Source: CAZMGT01 sp964565895 (GTDB lineage Bacteria > Armatimonadota > Zipacnadia > UBA1398 > CAZMGT01). From it: a stretch of 64,000 nucleotides of DNA. The translations under genes and the position numbers were made by a program. This document shows positions 49,002-58,952 of the stretch, piece after piece. The stretch's first letter is position 1; every line of letters starts with the position of its first letter. A model generated the notes under the pieces. That model was given only the letters and a program-made list of their open reading frames with translations, was not told where the DNA came from and ran no database searches. The DNA lies in assembly GCA_964565895.1 (NCBI GenBank), contig CAZMGT010000004.1:37115-101114 (forward strand). The letters are read 5' to 3'.

Positions 49002-50225
49002 ATGCATAGCAGGAGCTGTTTATTGGCATTTTTGCTGGGGATGGCCGCCCTGTTGCTCGTCGCCTGCGGGACGCGACCGGAGGAAGCGGGGCAGGAGAGG
49101 GCGGGCGCCGCAGCACAGGGGCAAGGCGCGGGGCGGTGGATCGTTGTCTTCGACAAACAGTTTGCCAACGAGCCGGCACAGGCGGCGTTGCTCGAAGCAT
49201 TTGGCGGGCAGCCGCTAAAGCATCTGCGGCTGGTTAACGGGGCAGTGGTTCTGCTTCCGCCAACGGCGCGGGCGCAGCTAGCAGCGCGGCCCGAGGTAAG
49301 GAGCGTGGAGCCCGACGCCACCGTGTGCGCGCTTAAGGGCAAGCCGCCACATGCCGGCGGCAAGCCCAAGCCGAGCCAGCCCGCGCAGACGCTGCCCTGG
49401 GGCGTGGACAGGATCGACGCGGAGTTTGCCTGGAGCGCGGGATATACCGGCGCTGGGGTTGACGTTGCTGTTGTGGACACGGGCATCGACAAAGACCACC
49501 CCGACCTGGCGGCAAACATCGCCGGCGGGGTTAACTTTGTCGCGAAGTCGCCGCGCAAGCCGCCGGATGCCGACAAGTGGGACGACGACAACGGGCACGG
49601 GACATATGTCGCAGGAATAATCGCCGCGCAGAACAACGACATCGGCGTGGTGGGCGTGGCCCCTGAGGCAAGGCTGTGGGCGGTGAAGGTCCTCGACCGC
49701 AGCGGGTCGGGCTATGTCAGCGACGTAATCGACGCCTTGGGGTGGTGCGCGGACACCGGCGTTGAGATAGCGAACATGAGCTTGGGGACGGACAGCGACG
49801 TTGAGGCGCTGTGCGAGGCGTGCGCAGCGGCGCGCGCGGCGGGGGTGCTGCTCGTCGCCGCCGCGGGAAACGACGGCGCAGAGGTGGATTATCCCGCCGC
49901 TTATGATTCGGTAATCGCCGTGGCCGCGACGGACATGGGCGACGCGCGGCCGAGCTGGAGCAGCTTTGGGCCGGAGGTGTTCCTTGCCGCGCCGGGGGCT
50001 GACATACGTTCCACATGGCGCCGGGGAGGCTATGCCACGGAGAGCGGAACGAGCGCGGCAACGCCGCATGTCGCGGGGACGCTGGCGCTAAACCTTGCCG
50101 CCGACCTTGCCGCGACGGCCGACGACGTTCCACCAAGCGGGCGGGACGCGTATACCGGCTGGGGCGTCGTGGACGCCGAGGAGGCAGCCACCGGCCAACA
50201 GACGGGCGACGATTTGGGGCAGTAG
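49002..50225 (+). CDS. Subtilisin-family (S8) serine protease lipoprotein
   Basis: 407 residues. Lipobox ends LLVACG near residue 22. An inhibitor-I9-like propeptide spans ~45-105. The catalytic domain has Asp in VVDTGIDKDHPDL, His in DNGHGTYVAGI, Asn in AAAGNDGAEVD and Ser in ESGTSAATPHVAG. The tail after the active serine is short. Cell-surface or periplasmic proteolysis. ATG follows GAGGAGGG. Divergent from the SGNH hydrolase gene. Confidence 0.93.
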   Translation: MHSRSCLLAFLLGMAALLLVACGTRPEEAGQERAGAAAQGQGAGRWIVVFDKQFANEPAQAALLEAFGGQPLKHLRLVNGAVVLLPPTARAQLAARPEVRSVEPDATVCALKGKPPHAGGKPKPSQPAQTLPWGVDRIDAEFAWSAGYTGAGVDVAVVDTGIDKDHPDLAANIAGGVNFVAKSPRKPPDADKWDDDNGHGTYVAGIIAAQNNDIGVVGVAPEARLWAVKVLDRSGSGYVSDVIDALGWCADTGVEIANMSLGTDSDVEALCEACAAARAAGVLLVAAAGNDGAEVDYPAAYDSVIAVAATDMGDARPSWSSFGPEVFLAAPGADIRSTWRRGGYATESGTSAATPHVAGTLALNLAADLAATADDVPPSGRDAYTGWGVVDAEEAATGQQTGDDLGQ

Positions 50226-50258
50226 GGCAAGAGCTTGGGTTTTCCGCGGCGCTTGGGG

Positions 50259-51302
50259 CTAAATTGCCGCCTGCCAGCGCGCGTTTTGCCACAGCTCGGG
50301 CAAGGGGACGGAGCAAATTTCGCTGCCCTCGGGGAAGAGAAGCACAACGCGCTCGCCGGCGAGAGCGACGATGTTGCCCTTAGGCGCGGGCTGAGCGCAG
50401 GCAATGCTCTTGTCAAGGGCTACAGTGGTTAGCCTCGCCCCAGCTAGCTCGTAGCGGCAGAGGGCCAAGCGGTTGTCGGAAAGCCGCGTGCGCCAGCAAA
50501 TTGCCGCGCCGTCTGCGCTCCAGAACACCCCTTCGCCGCGATGGACAGCGAGCACCTTGGCACGCACCTCGTCGCCGATGTGCAACAGCTCAACGCGCCA
50601 GATAAGGTTGTCGAAGGTTATCGCAGCGGCGCGCGGAGGCTCGCGCCACGGGGCGATTTCGGCGATGGGCCGCGTCCAGTAGGTACGTATGAAGTCGCGG
50701 CCGACCTCGACAAACCCCTCGCGCAAAGGGTCCCAGACCAACGCTGTGCCTGGCCGAAGGCCGTCGGCAACGGCGACTTCGGGAACGCGCTCCGCAGGGA
50801 GGGGGAAGTCGGCGTCGCGCAGCCGCGCGAGATGGAAGCGCTCGACCACGCGGCCCGAGGAGTCGTACCACTCGATCCCGTTCAGCCAGGGGCTAAACAC
50901 CCGCCACCAGGGAGGAAAGGCAAGCACACGCACGCCGATCGTCTCCTCGCGCGTGGGAAACGGAAAAACGATGGTGTGGCGGCGGGCAAGCTGGCGCAGG
51001 CGGCCGTCGGCGAGGCTGAGGTGGAAGATCGCCGGCTGCCGGGGCCTCCTGAGCCACAGCCCCGGGCCGTGTGCGGAAAGGAGGACGAGGGCAAACAGGC
51101 GCTGGACGGCAACTTCGGCCCGCCACATGCGCGCAGCGAGCGCCCCGAGGGGATCGATACTCCGCCCGCCCACAGAAAACAGCACAGCGCGTGTCCCGCG
51201 GGGGGTCCACTGGCTAAGAGCGTGCACTGTGCCGCAAACCGAGGCCGAGGCGACGGTGCGCAGGACGTTCTCCTCGTCCCAAAGCGAGCGGCGGGCGGCC
51301 AT
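50259..51302 (-). CDS. Unknown protein, beta-propeller-like
   Basis: 347 residues without a clear signal peptide or membrane helix. Beta-strand-rich segments with Trp/Asp turns (GVFWSADGAAICWRTRL, ALSQWTPRGTRAVLFS) look like a degenerate beta-propeller. I recognise no family. ATG at 51302 is the first good codon after the upstream gene but has a weak ribosome site. It is last in a four-gene minus-strand run with glycosidase, isomerase and esterase genes. Confidence 0.6.
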   Translation of the reverse strand: MAARRSLWDEENVLRTVASASVCGTVHALSQWTPRGTRAVLFSVGGRSIDPLGALAARMWRAEVAVQRLFALVLLSAHGPGLWLRRPRQPAIFHLSLADGRLRQLARRHTIVFPFPTREETIGVRVLAFPPWWRVFSPWLNGIEWYDSSGRVVERFHLARLRDADFPLPAERVPEVAVADGLRPGTALVWDPLREGFVEVGRDFIRTYWTRPIAEIAPWREPPRAAAITFDNLIWRVELLHIGDEVRAKVLAVHRGEGVFWSADGAAICWRTRLSDNRLALCRYELAGARLTTVALDKSIACAQPAPKGNIVALAGERVVLLFPEGSEICSVPLPELWQNARWQAAI

Positions 51303-51355
51303 GGCGGGGTTCACTTCGCTGGGCAGGCCAGCGGCGCCTGCCTGACCGAGCGCAG

Positions 51356-53233
51356 CTAGGGGGCGAAGTAGGTTAGCTTTGGGTCGGGCCGCCAGGCGAC
51401 GTCGAAATATGCCGAGCAGAGGATCTCGTCCGGCTCCCACGAGCTTTTGCCCGCGCGAAAGATGACCAAGTCGGCGATGGCGTCGAGGCGGTGGTTAAGC
51501 TCAAGCCCGCGGCCCCAAATGGCCCCGCTGTGAATGCACAGCAGGCGGTTGGGGGCGAGCGGGTTGGGATAGACCATAACCAGGCCGACGTTTTCGCCGA
51601 CGAATGTTCTGCCCATAAACTCAAACCCGTTGCTTAAGAAGGCAACGGGCAGCCCGTGCGCGGCCTTGGCGATAACGCTGTTTGTCCGCGGGCTGCCGAA
51701 GGCGATGATGTTATAGCGCTTAAGGAGAAAGTCGGTCATGCTGCTATCGGCGAACGTGCGCGGCATGCCATCGGTAAAGCGGAACCAGTGGTCGACGTTA
51801 TAGGTAGCCAGCTCGCGATCTTTGTCGAGTTCGTCGCTCGTCCCGTGGGTGGGGAGGACCATGGCAAACGGGGCGCAATAGGCGTTTTCCACAGGGCCGC
51901 AAACGGCGGGGGTTTTCTCCTGTTCGCGCGGCGGGGGAGGCTCGGGCAGACCCTCCACTTGCCACTGCTTGCCGCGCTCAAGTGAAGGAAGATCGAGGGC
52001 GAGCTGGGCAACGTTGGTGCACCTGACGCGCACCTGGCCTGGGGCGACGATCTCCGCGTCAACGGTAAACGGCTTGCCAAACTCCACAATGCGCAGCACG
52101 CGGACCCAATGCGCGCGGTTGTACTTGGGCGAAAAGCTCTTAAACGTTACGCGCTTGGGCAGAGGGTTGCGCCGAAAGGCGAGGATTTCCTTAAACGGCA
52201 CGGGGTCGTCGGCGAGGACCGTCTCCCACACGCGATGGCCTTCGCCGGGGACCATGTGCAGGGTGCAGTTGCCCAGAGGCTTGAGCTTCTCGGCCATTTG
52301 GCGCGAATGGTCGGGCTTGATCGCAGGGTCCTCCTCGCCGTGGTAGATGACCACGGGCGTGCCGCGCAGGTTCTCGGGCATCTCGATGGGGTTGTTTGTG
52401 GAGATGCGCAGGCGCTCGGGCGTGGGAAGCGACTGCGGGGTAAGCTCTTTCCACAGGTAATAGTTCGTTCGCCCGCACATGGGAAGTATTGCCGCAAACA
52501 AGCCGGGATAATGGGTGGCCATGGTCCACACCCCGGAGCCGCCGGCGGAGACGCCCATGAGATAAAGCCGCTGTTCGTCTACGTTAACCCAGCGGCGAAC
52601 CTGGGCGAGGACATCGAGGACGTCGCACTCGCCGGGGCCGAGGAAGTCGGTGTTTTTCCGGCCGTAGGGGATGGCCATAATCATGCCCACTTTGTTTAGG
52701 GCGTCGAGCATGTACTCGCCAGGGACCCAGGGGTAGATTTTGGACACCGCGGGGTCGTAGCCGTGGAGGAAAAAGATCACCGGGGTGGGCTTTGTGCCGT
52801 CGTAGCTGTCGGGAACGAGCAGATGGTAGGGCTGGCACGAGCCATCGAGGGGCGAGAAATAGGCAAGCTCGTTTACCCCAGGGACGATAGGCGGAGGTTC
52901 GTTAGCGCGGGCGCGGGCAAGGGCGCGGTCGAGCTCCTCCAGGCGACGGGCGGGATAGTCCTCGCCGTGATACCAAGCCATCCAGGTGTTGTCCAAAAAC
53001 AGGCGCGCCTGCTCCACGCAAAGCTGGGCGATGGCCACGTTAGCCAGTTGCGCCTCGCTGAGCTTGCGCTGCTCGCGGACGAAGCTGCGGATGCGGTGCT
53101 CGGCGTCGCGTACCTTGGCCAACTGCTGGTTATAGGAGAGCTGCTTGCGCAGGCTAACCAGTTGCCCGTGCGCAGACAGCGCAGCACAGGCGAGAAGAGC
53201 GACGAGCGAGGCGGCGAAACAGCGCTTGGTCAT
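51356..53233 (-). CDS. Secreted alpha/beta-hydrolase (prolyl-oligopeptidase/esterase type)
   Basis: 625 residues. A signal peptide (1-~22) precedes a helical N-terminal part. An alpha/beta hydrolase domain (~150-360) shows VIFFLHGYDPAV (oxyanion), nucleophile MGVSAGGSGVW, YHGEEDPAIK and PGEGHRVWE for the acid and His. The C-terminal ~250 residues form a second domain with a conserved-looking FGSPRTNSVIAK motif. Likely cleaves ester-linked substituents of plant polysaccharides or peptides. Operon partner of a glycosidase and a sugar isomerase. Confidence 0.83.
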   Translation of the reverse strand: MTKRCFAASLVALLACAALSAHGQLVSLRKQLSYNQQLAKVRDAEHRIRSFVREQRKLSEAQLANVAIAQLCVEQARLFLDNTWMAWYHGEDYPARRLEELDRALARARANEPPPIVPGVNELAYFSPLDGSCQPYHLLVPDSYDGTKPTPVIFFLHGYDPAVSKIYPWVPGEYMLDALNKVGMIMAIPYGRKNTDFLGPGECDVLDVLAQVRRWVNVDEQRLYLMGVSAGGSGVWTMATHYPGLFAAILPMCGRTNYYLWKELTPQSLPTPERLRISTNNPIEMPENLRGTPVVIYHGEEDPAIKPDHSRQMAEKLKPLGNCTLHMVPGEGHRVWETVLADDPVPFKEILAFRRNPLPKRVTFKSFSPKYNRAHWVRVLRIVEFGKPFTVDAEIVAPGQVRVRCTNVAQLALDLPSLERGKQWQVEGLPEPPPPREQEKTPAVCGPVENAYCAPFAMVLPTHGTSDELDKDRELATYNVDHWFRFTDGMPRTFADSSMTDFLLKRYNIIAFGSPRTNSVIAKAAHGLPVAFLSNGFEFMGRTFVGENVGLVMVYPNPLAPNRLLCIHSGAIWGRGLELNHRLDAIADLVIFRAGKSSWEPDEILCSAYFDVAWRPDPKLTYFAP

Positions 53234-53290
53234 TGCGCTCACCATCGTTTTGGACACACGGCGGGGCCAGCGTTGCGCCGCAGTTGCCCG

Positions 53291-54109
53291 CTATTGGGCG
53301 CCGAAGCACTTTTTCACGTGCGCCAGCGCCCGCGCCGCTTGGGCTTCGGGGTCTTCGTCATACTCAAACGGCTCAAACGAAGCATATTTGTCGTAGCCGA
53401 TTTCGCGCAGGACGTTGCCGATGGCCACGAAGTCGATCTTCCCGCTACCCGGCTCGCGCTTGTTCGAGTCGTTGACGTGGAGGTGGCTGATCAGGTCTTT
53501 TGTTTCGCGAATGATCTGGGGGATGGGCTTTTCCTCGTCGTACATGGCCACGCAGTCCAGCGCGACTTTGACGCTCGGGACATCTACCTCGCGCACAAAG
53601 CGGCGGACTTCCTCGGCGCGGTTTAAAAAGTCGGCCGTGTCGCGGGCGAGGGGCTCCATGCCTAGGATAACGCCGGCCTCGTGGCATTCCTCGCCCGCGC
53701 GGCGGATGGTCTCCACCGCCCAGGCCCACGCCTGCTCATAGCTCACCCCCGGGGCGACGTAGCGCTGCTTGGGGCTGCCGAAGACCATATGGTAGCCGCC
53801 GATGTCGCGGCAAAAACGGGCGAGCTCGCCGAGATACTCCGCCGTTTTGCGCCGCAGGTCGGCGTCCGGGCTGTTGATGTGCAGGCCCTCCGGCTTAACG
53901 AGCAGCCAGTGCAGGCCCATTAACTCAACGCCGGCATCGGCGGCGCGCTTGCGCATTTTGGCCCGCTCCTCTGCGGAGACTTCGGTTACGGACTCGCAGA
54001 ACGTAAACGGGGCGAGCTCCACACCGTCGTAGCCCAGGCGGGCGGCGATTTCGATTACCTCGGCAACGGACTTTCCCTGGAACATCTCGCTGCACACAGC
54101 GAACTTCAT
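53291..54109 (-). CDS. Sugar phosphate isomerase/epimerase (xylose isomerase-like TIM barrel)
   Basis: 272 residues, AP-endonuclease-2 fold. Typical segments are GYDGVELAPF, GMEPLARDTADFLN, VKVALDCVAMYDEE, ISHLHVNDSNKREPGSGKID and YASFEPF, which give the Glu/Asp/His/Glu metal set. Such enzymes isomerise or epimerise keto sugars. The gene lies between a secreted clan-A glycosidase and an esterase on the same strand, which suggests handling of the released sugar. Substrate unknown. Confidence 0.88.
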   Translation of the reverse strand: MKFAVCSEMFQGKSVAEVIEIAARLGYDGVELAPFTFCESVTEVSAEERAKMRKRAADAGVELMGLHWLLVKPEGLHINSPDADLRRKTAEYLGELARFCRDIGGYHMVFGSPKQRYVAPGVSYEQAWAWAVETIRRAGEECHEAGVILGMEPLARDTADFLNRAEEVRRFVREVDVPSVKVALDCVAMYDEEKPIPQIIRETKDLISHLHVNDSNKREPGSGKIDFVAIGNVLREIGYDKYASFEPFEYDEDPEAQAARALAHVKKCFGAQ

Positions 54110-54188
54110 GGGCCACACCCTCCAGAGCGCAGGGCAAAGTTTGGTGGGGGACAGTTCGGCGCGGAAGGCAAGGTTACCTTGCCCGGCG

Positions 54189-55586
54189 CTAGGGCTTGCG
54201 CGCGAGCAGGAACTGGCGCAGGGGGTAAACCTGGCTGTTAAGCTGCTCCATGGCTTGGGCGAGGGGCTGGTAGAGGTCGTAGGTGTTGCTCACGATGCCC
54301 TTGTTTGAGTCGCGGTTTGAGGGGTCGGCCGCTTTGTTTGTGGGGTCGTTGTCCATATACTTAAACCAGTGCCAGCCCACGCAGCCGGGGTGGGCGAGCA
54401 AGCCGAGGGCAAAGTTTTGGTAAAACCGGCCGCGGTCGGCCTGCGTTTTCACGACCCAGCCCGCGCCGGTGTTGTTGGGCATGCCGCTGTCCATGCCCTT
54501 GGCGTACCACTCGGTGATTAAAAACGGCTTTTGCGCCCAGGCGAGCCAGGAGTCCATGAGCTGGGCGTCCGGCGTCCAAGCGTGGTAGTAATTGACAGCG
54601 ACGACATCGATATACGGCGCGCAGCCGCGAAATACCGCAGCCTGGCGCAAGTCGCTCCCGTGAAACCTGCTGCCCAGGTAAAGGTGGTTTGGGTCGGCCT
54701 TTTTTATCGCAGCGCTGACAATGCGGTAGTAGGTGGCCACGAGATATTGCAAAAACGCCTCGCGCGCCTCGGCGGCGAACCCTTGCGGGCCTTTTCTCAC
54801 GTTGTGCTCCCTCACCCAGTTGGCGGCGGCGACGTAGCCCGGGTCGGAGTGGTCCAGGCTCATGAAGCGATCGAGCGCGTCGCGGGGGAGGGGCATTTCG
54901 TTGTCCGAGAAGTGGCCGAGGAGAAACGGATCGTCGCGCGTTGAAGCGAGCAGCTTTGCCGCGTGCTCCTCGCAAAACCGCGCAAAGCCCGGGTGAAAGA
55001 CCAAAATGCAACTTTTCGGATAGCCCGCGTGGCCGGGGAGCTGAAATGTGCGGCCCAGTTGCTTGCCGAAGGTGCTCATGAAGTTAAGCTGCGTGGTGTA
55101 GGGCATGGGCCGGGCGAGCGTGCGAAAAGCCTCCCAGTCGGACCAACAGCCAAGGGTGTTAAATCCCAGGCGCCAGAGGAGGTCGCTCGTGCTCTTGGCC
55201 CAGTTGGTAAAGCCGCCGAACTTTTGCGCAAGCGCCGCGCGGCCGCGAGCGGTGGGGTTTATGTTTACGGAGCACACGCCCACGCTGAAAAACAAGCAGC
55301 CCTCCGGATCAACGAGCCACCACGTGCCGCCGACCTTCTCCGTGCGGAAAAAGCCCGTGGACTTAACGCGCCGCTCGCGCCAGCCACCGAAACGGCTTAG
55401 GGGAACCTCCTCGCGCAGGCGATAGCCGGCGATGTGCTCCAGCAGAACGGTCTTATACTCGCGCCAGGCGGCGTCGGAGGGCTTGCGCTTTGCCTCGACG
55501 ATGACGTAGCCCTGCTCGGCGAAAGCCTGGGCCAGAGCAAACAGAGCAGCAAGCGCAGCCACGAAAAGCGCGGGCCAAAAGCGCAT
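54189..55586 (-). CDS. Secreted clan-A glycoside hydrolase, agarase/GH50-like
   Basis: 465 residues with a signal peptide (1-~23). STGFFRTEKVGGTWWLVDPEG and CLFFSVGVCSVN resemble the N-terminal core of GH50/GH86 agarase-like enzymes. Candidate catalytic glutamates are in HFSDNEMPLP (acid/base) and FLITEWYAKG (nucleophile). Precise family and substrate are uncertain; beta-glycan cleavage is likely. ATG follows AAGGGTGA. It heads the minus-strand run glycosidase-isomerase-esterase-propeller. Confidence 0.78.
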   Translation of the reverse strand: MRFWPALFVAALAALFALAQAFAEQGYVIVEAKRKPSDAAWREYKTVLLEHIAGYRLREEVPLSRFGGWRERRVKSTGFFRTEKVGGTWWLVDPEGCLFFSVGVCSVNINPTARGRAALAQKFGGFTNWAKSTSDLLWRLGFNTLGCWSDWEAFRTLARPMPYTTQLNFMSTFGKQLGRTFQLPGHAGYPKSCILVFHPGFARFCEEHAAKLLASTRDDPFLLGHFSDNEMPLPRDALDRFMSLDHSDPGYVAAANWVREHNVRKGPQGFAAEAREAFLQYLVATYYRIVSAAIKKADPNHLYLGSRFHGSDLRQAAVFRGCAPYIDVVAVNYYHAWTPDAQLMDSWLAWAQKPFLITEWYAKGMDSGMPNNTGAGWVVKTQADRGRFYQNFALGLLAHPGCVGWHWFKYMDNDPTNKAADPSNRDSNKGIVSNTYDLYQPLAQAMEQLNSQVYPLRQFLLARKP

Positions 55587-55756
55587 GGCAGACGTTCACC
55601 CTTTCCCGTGCGACAGGCGGCACGAAGCGGCTTCGCCCGAGGCAACGCTCATTCCTTGCCGCACAAGCGAGGCCCGCGCGCAGGGAAGCAGGGCAGGGAT
55701 GGCCCAGGCGGCAGGGAATACGACAAGCTGCTTGGGCGCCATGGGGAGGTGACGCC

Positions 55757-57766
55757 GTGATCGACGTAACCTCAAAGCTTGCCGACAAAGCGGTGCTCAC
55801 TTTGCGCATGCTTGCCGCAGACGCCATCCAGCGGGCGAACTCCGGCCACCCCGGGATGCCCCTGGGCGCAGCGGACTATGCGTTTGTCCTGTGGGCGAAG
55901 TTTCTCCGCTATAACCCCGCCGACCCGCGCTGGCCGAACAGAGATCGCTTCGTGCTCTCCGCGGGGCACGGGTCGACGCTGCTGTATGGCCTGCTCCATT
56001 TGGCGGGCTTTGAGCTTTCGCTGGAGGAGCTAAAGAACTTCCGCCAGTGGGGGAGCAAGACTCCGGGCCACCCCGAATATGGCACAGCGCCGGGGATCGA
56101 GACGACCACCGGCCCCCTGGGGCAGGGGTTTGCCAACGGTGTGGGGATGGCCCTGGCTGCGAAAATGCTTGCCGCGCGGGTGAACAAGCCCGGGTTTGCG
56201 CTGATCGACCACCGCGTGTTTGCGATCGTCAGCGACGGGGACATTATGGAGGGCGTTGCCTGCGAGGCGGCTTCGCTTGCCGGGCATTTGCGCCTGGGCA
56301 ACCTGATTTACATCTACGACGACAACCGAATAACCATCGAGGGGAGCACGGAGCTGACGTTCTCCGAGGACGTGGCCCAGCGCTTCGCCGCCTATGGCTG
56401 GCACGTGCAGACGATCGACGGACACGACCGGAAGGCCGCGGAGGAGGCGATCGCCGCGGCAATTGCCGAGGAGGAGCGGCCGAGCCTGATTATTGCGCGG
56501 ACGCACATTGCCTGGGGCGCGCCAACGATGCAGGACAAGGCGCAAGCGCATGGCGCGCCGCTGGGCGAGGACGAGGTGCGCGCGATGAAGGAGAGGTTCG
56601 GCTGGCCCACGGAGGAGGAGTTTTTCGTCCCCCAAAAGGTGCGCGAGCTGTTTGCCCAGCGGCGGGCGGAGCTGGAGGAGGAGTATCGCGCGTGGCAGGC
56701 GATGCTCGCCGAGTATCGCGAGAAGTTTCCGCGCGAAGCGCAGCTTTGGGATGCGCTGCTCGAGCGGCGCGTGCCCGAGGACATCGTTGAGCTTCTGCTT
56801 GACAGCGCGCCCGCGGCGGAGGACGCCACGCGCAACCTTTCCGGCATGGTTTTGCAAAAGGCCGCGGAGCTCGTCCCCGCGCTGTGTGGGGGAGCGGCGG
56901 ACCTTGCGCCCTCGACGAAGACGACGATCGCCGGCGGAGGAGAGGTCGCTCCGGGGGAGTTCTCCGGGCGAAACATTCACTTTGGCGTGCGCGAGCACGC
57001 CATGGGGGCGATTGTTAACGGGATGGCGCTTTACGGGAGCTTTATCCCCTACGGGGCGACGTTTTTGGTGTTCGCGGACTACATGCGCCCGGCGCTGCGC
57101 TTGGCGGCGATGATGGGCATTCAGGCGATATTTGTATTTACCCACGACAGCATTTTCGTGGGCGAGGACGGCCCCACGCACCAACCGGTGGAGCAAGCGG
57201 CGACGCTGCGAGCGATTCCCAACCTGTTTGTCTTTCGCCCGGCGGACGGGCCGGAGGTGGCTGCGGCATGGGCCGCGGCTTTGCAGCGGCGCAACGGGCC
57301 CTCGGCGATTTTGCTTACGCGGCAGAAGTGCCCCGTGCTCGACCGCCGCGAGCTGGGCGAGGCACGGGGCGTTTTGCGCGGGGGATACGTGTTGCGCGAG
57401 TGCCCGGGCGAGCCGGAGGTGGTGATCATCGCCTCGGGGAGCGAGGTGGGGCTGGCGCTCGAGGCCGCGGAGGAGCTTAGCGCAGAGGGCCGCGCCGTGC
57501 GCGTGGTGAGCATGCCCTGCTGGGAGCTGTTTGAGGAGCAGCCGAGGGAGTATCGCGAGCGCGTCCTTCCCCCAACCTGCGCGCGCCGAGTGGTCATCGA
57601 AGCCGGCGTGCGCCAGGGATGGGAGCGCTATGGCGGGCCGGAGGGGCTTTATATTTGCGTGGAGCGGTTCGGCGCCTCGGCGCCCTACCGCGTGCTGCAA
57701 GAGAAGTTCGGCTTTACCCGGCAGGCGGTAGCGGAGCGGATCCAGCATTGGCTCGAAGAGCGCTAG
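55757..57766 (+). CDS. tkt: Transketolase
   Basis: 669 residues, full length. Thiamine-diphosphate enzyme of the pentose phosphate pathway that transfers two-carbon units. N-terminal RANSGHPGMPLGAA and TTTGPLGQGFANGVGMA, then cofactor motif SDGDIMEG...YDDN. Middle domain has FGVREHAMGAI and DSIFVGEDGPTHQPVEQ, and a C-terminal domain is complete. GTG 55757 follows GGGGAGGTGA. Next to a glycan-degradation run, it would feed pentoses (arabinose, xylose) into central metabolism. Confidence 0.96.
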   Translation: MIDVTSKLADKAVLTLRMLAADAIQRANSGHPGMPLGAADYAFVLWAKFLRYNPADPRWPNRDRFVLSAGHGSTLLYGLLHLAGFELSLEELKNFRQWGSKTPGHPEYGTAPGIETTTGPLGQGFANGVGMALAAKMLAARVNKPGFALIDHRVFAIVSDGDIMEGVACEAASLAGHLRLGNLIYIYDDNRITIEGSTELTFSEDVAQRFAAYGWHVQTIDGHDRKAAEEAIAAAIAEEERPSLIIARTHIAWGAPTMQDKAQAHGAPLGEDEVRAMKERFGWPTEEEFFVPQKVRELFAQRRAELEEEYRAWQAMLAEYREKFPREAQLWDALLERRVPEDIVELLLDSAPAAEDATRNLSGMVLQKAAELVPALCGGAADLAPSTKTTIAGGGEVAPGEFSGRNIHFGVREHAMGAIVNGMALYGSFIPYGATFLVFADYMRPALRLAAMMGIQAIFVFTHDSIFVGEDGPTHQPVEQAATLRAIPNLFVFRPADGPEVAAAWAAALQRRNGPSAILLTRQKCPVLDRRELGEARGVLRGGYVLRECPGEPEVVIIASGSEVGLALEAAEELSAEGRAVRVVSMPCWELFEEQPREYRERVLPPTCARRVVIEAGVRQGWERYGGPEGLYICVERFGASAPYRVLQEKFGFTRQAVAERIQHWLEER

Positions 57767-57794
57767 CGCTGCGCGCCCAGGGGAGGGAGCGGAG

Positions 57795-58952
57795 ATGGTT
57801 ACCGAGTTCGACATAACTCTGCCCCGGCGAACGGTCTCCGGCCCGGGGGCGGTGGTGCGGCTGGGTGAGCTTGCCGCAGAGCATGGCAAGCACGCCCTGC
57901 TCTGTATCGGCGGAGGATCGGTTAAGCGGACGGGGACGCTGGAGAAGGCCCAGCATAGCCTGGCCCAGGCGGGGGTGCGGGTGACGCTGTTTGAGGGGAT
58001 CGAGCCCGACCCCTCGGTGGAGACGTGCGAGCGCGGGCGGGAGGTGTGTCGCGAGGCGGGGTGCGACGTGGTCATTGGTTTGGGCGGGGGCTCGGTGATG
58101 GACTGCGCGAAGATAATCGCCATTGCTGTGGCCAACGAGGGGCCGGTGGAGGACTATCAGTTTAACCGGCGGCGGTTCGAGCGGCCGGGGCTGCCGTATA
58201 TCGCAGTAAGCACTACCTCGGGCACGGGGTCGGAGGCCAACCGCGTAGGCGTGCTTACTCACCACGGGGAGAAAGTGAAAAAGGCTGTGCTCGACCCGCT
58301 AATGGTCCCCGCGGTGGCCATTTTGGATCCCGAGCTGACCGTCTCCGTGCCCCCGGAGGTCACCCGCTACACGGGCATTGACGCCCTAAGCCATGCCATC
58401 GAAAGCTACGTTTCGCTAAACGCCACGCCGTTTACCGAGGGCATTGGGCTGCGCGCGGTGGAGCTTATCGCGCGCTACCTTCCCGTGGCCGTGGCCGAGC
58501 CGGCGAACCTCGAAGCGCGCGCGGCAATGCAGGTGGCCAACTATCTCGGGGGCATGGCGCTTAACGCGGGCGTGGGCGCGGCGCATATCCTCGCCCACCC
58601 GCTAGGCGCGCTGTTCGGTATCCCCCACGGCACGGCGATCGCCTGTGTGCTGCCCAGCGTGATGAGACACAACGCAGAGCACGCGCCGGAGAAATACGCG
58701 CGGCTGGCCGAGGCCCTCGGGGCAGAGGTCGCGGGCCTGTCTACGATAGACGCCGCGCGGCGGGCGAGCGAAGCGCTAGAGCGCTTTTTGGAGCGCATCG
58801 CTTTTCGCCCGCGGCTGAGCGAGTTTGGCGTGTCGCTCGAGGCGTTTGACGAGATCTACGCGAGCAAGGAGAAGTCCATGGGCCATGTCAAGACCAACCC
58901 GCGGCCGGCGACGGCGGAGCTTTTGCGCCAAATTATCGAAGAGTCGCTTTAG
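57795..58952 (+). CDS. Iron-containing alcohol dehydrogenase
   Basis: 385 residues, type III ADH. GLGGGSVMDCAKIIA binds NAD(P). STTSGTGSEANR and GIDALSHAIESY follow, then AHILAHPLGALFGIPHGTAIACVLP with the iron ligands (Asp, three His). It is 28 bases after tkt and probably co-transcribed. Likely oxidises or reduces a short-chain alcohol or aldehyde, perhaps in fermentation or sugar-alcohol use; substrate cannot be assigned. Confidence 0.92.
   Translation: MVTEFDITLPRRTVSGPGAVVRLGELAAEHGKHALLCIGGGSVKRTGTLEKAQHSLAQAGVRVTLFEGIEPDPSVETCERGREVCREAGCDVVIGLGGGSVMDCAKIIAIAVANEGPVEDYQFNRRRFERPGLPYIAVSTTSGTGSEANRVGVLTHHGEKVKKAVLDPLMVPAVAILDPELTVSVPPEVTRYTGIDALSHAIESYVSLNATPFTEGIGLRAVELIARYLPVAVAEPANLEARAAMQVANYLGGMALNAGVGAAHILAHPLGALFGIPHGTAIACVLPSVMRHNAEHAPEKYARLAEALGAEVAGLSTIDAARRASEALERFLERIAFRPRLSEFGVSLEAFDEIYASKEKSMGHVKTNPRPATAELLRQIIEESL

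Noticed and set aside
56030..58135. 701-codon open frame on the minus strand
   Set aside because: Antisense to transketolase and the Fe-alcohol dehydrogenase. Low-complexity Arg/His/Pro-rich translation typical of high-GC shadow frames.
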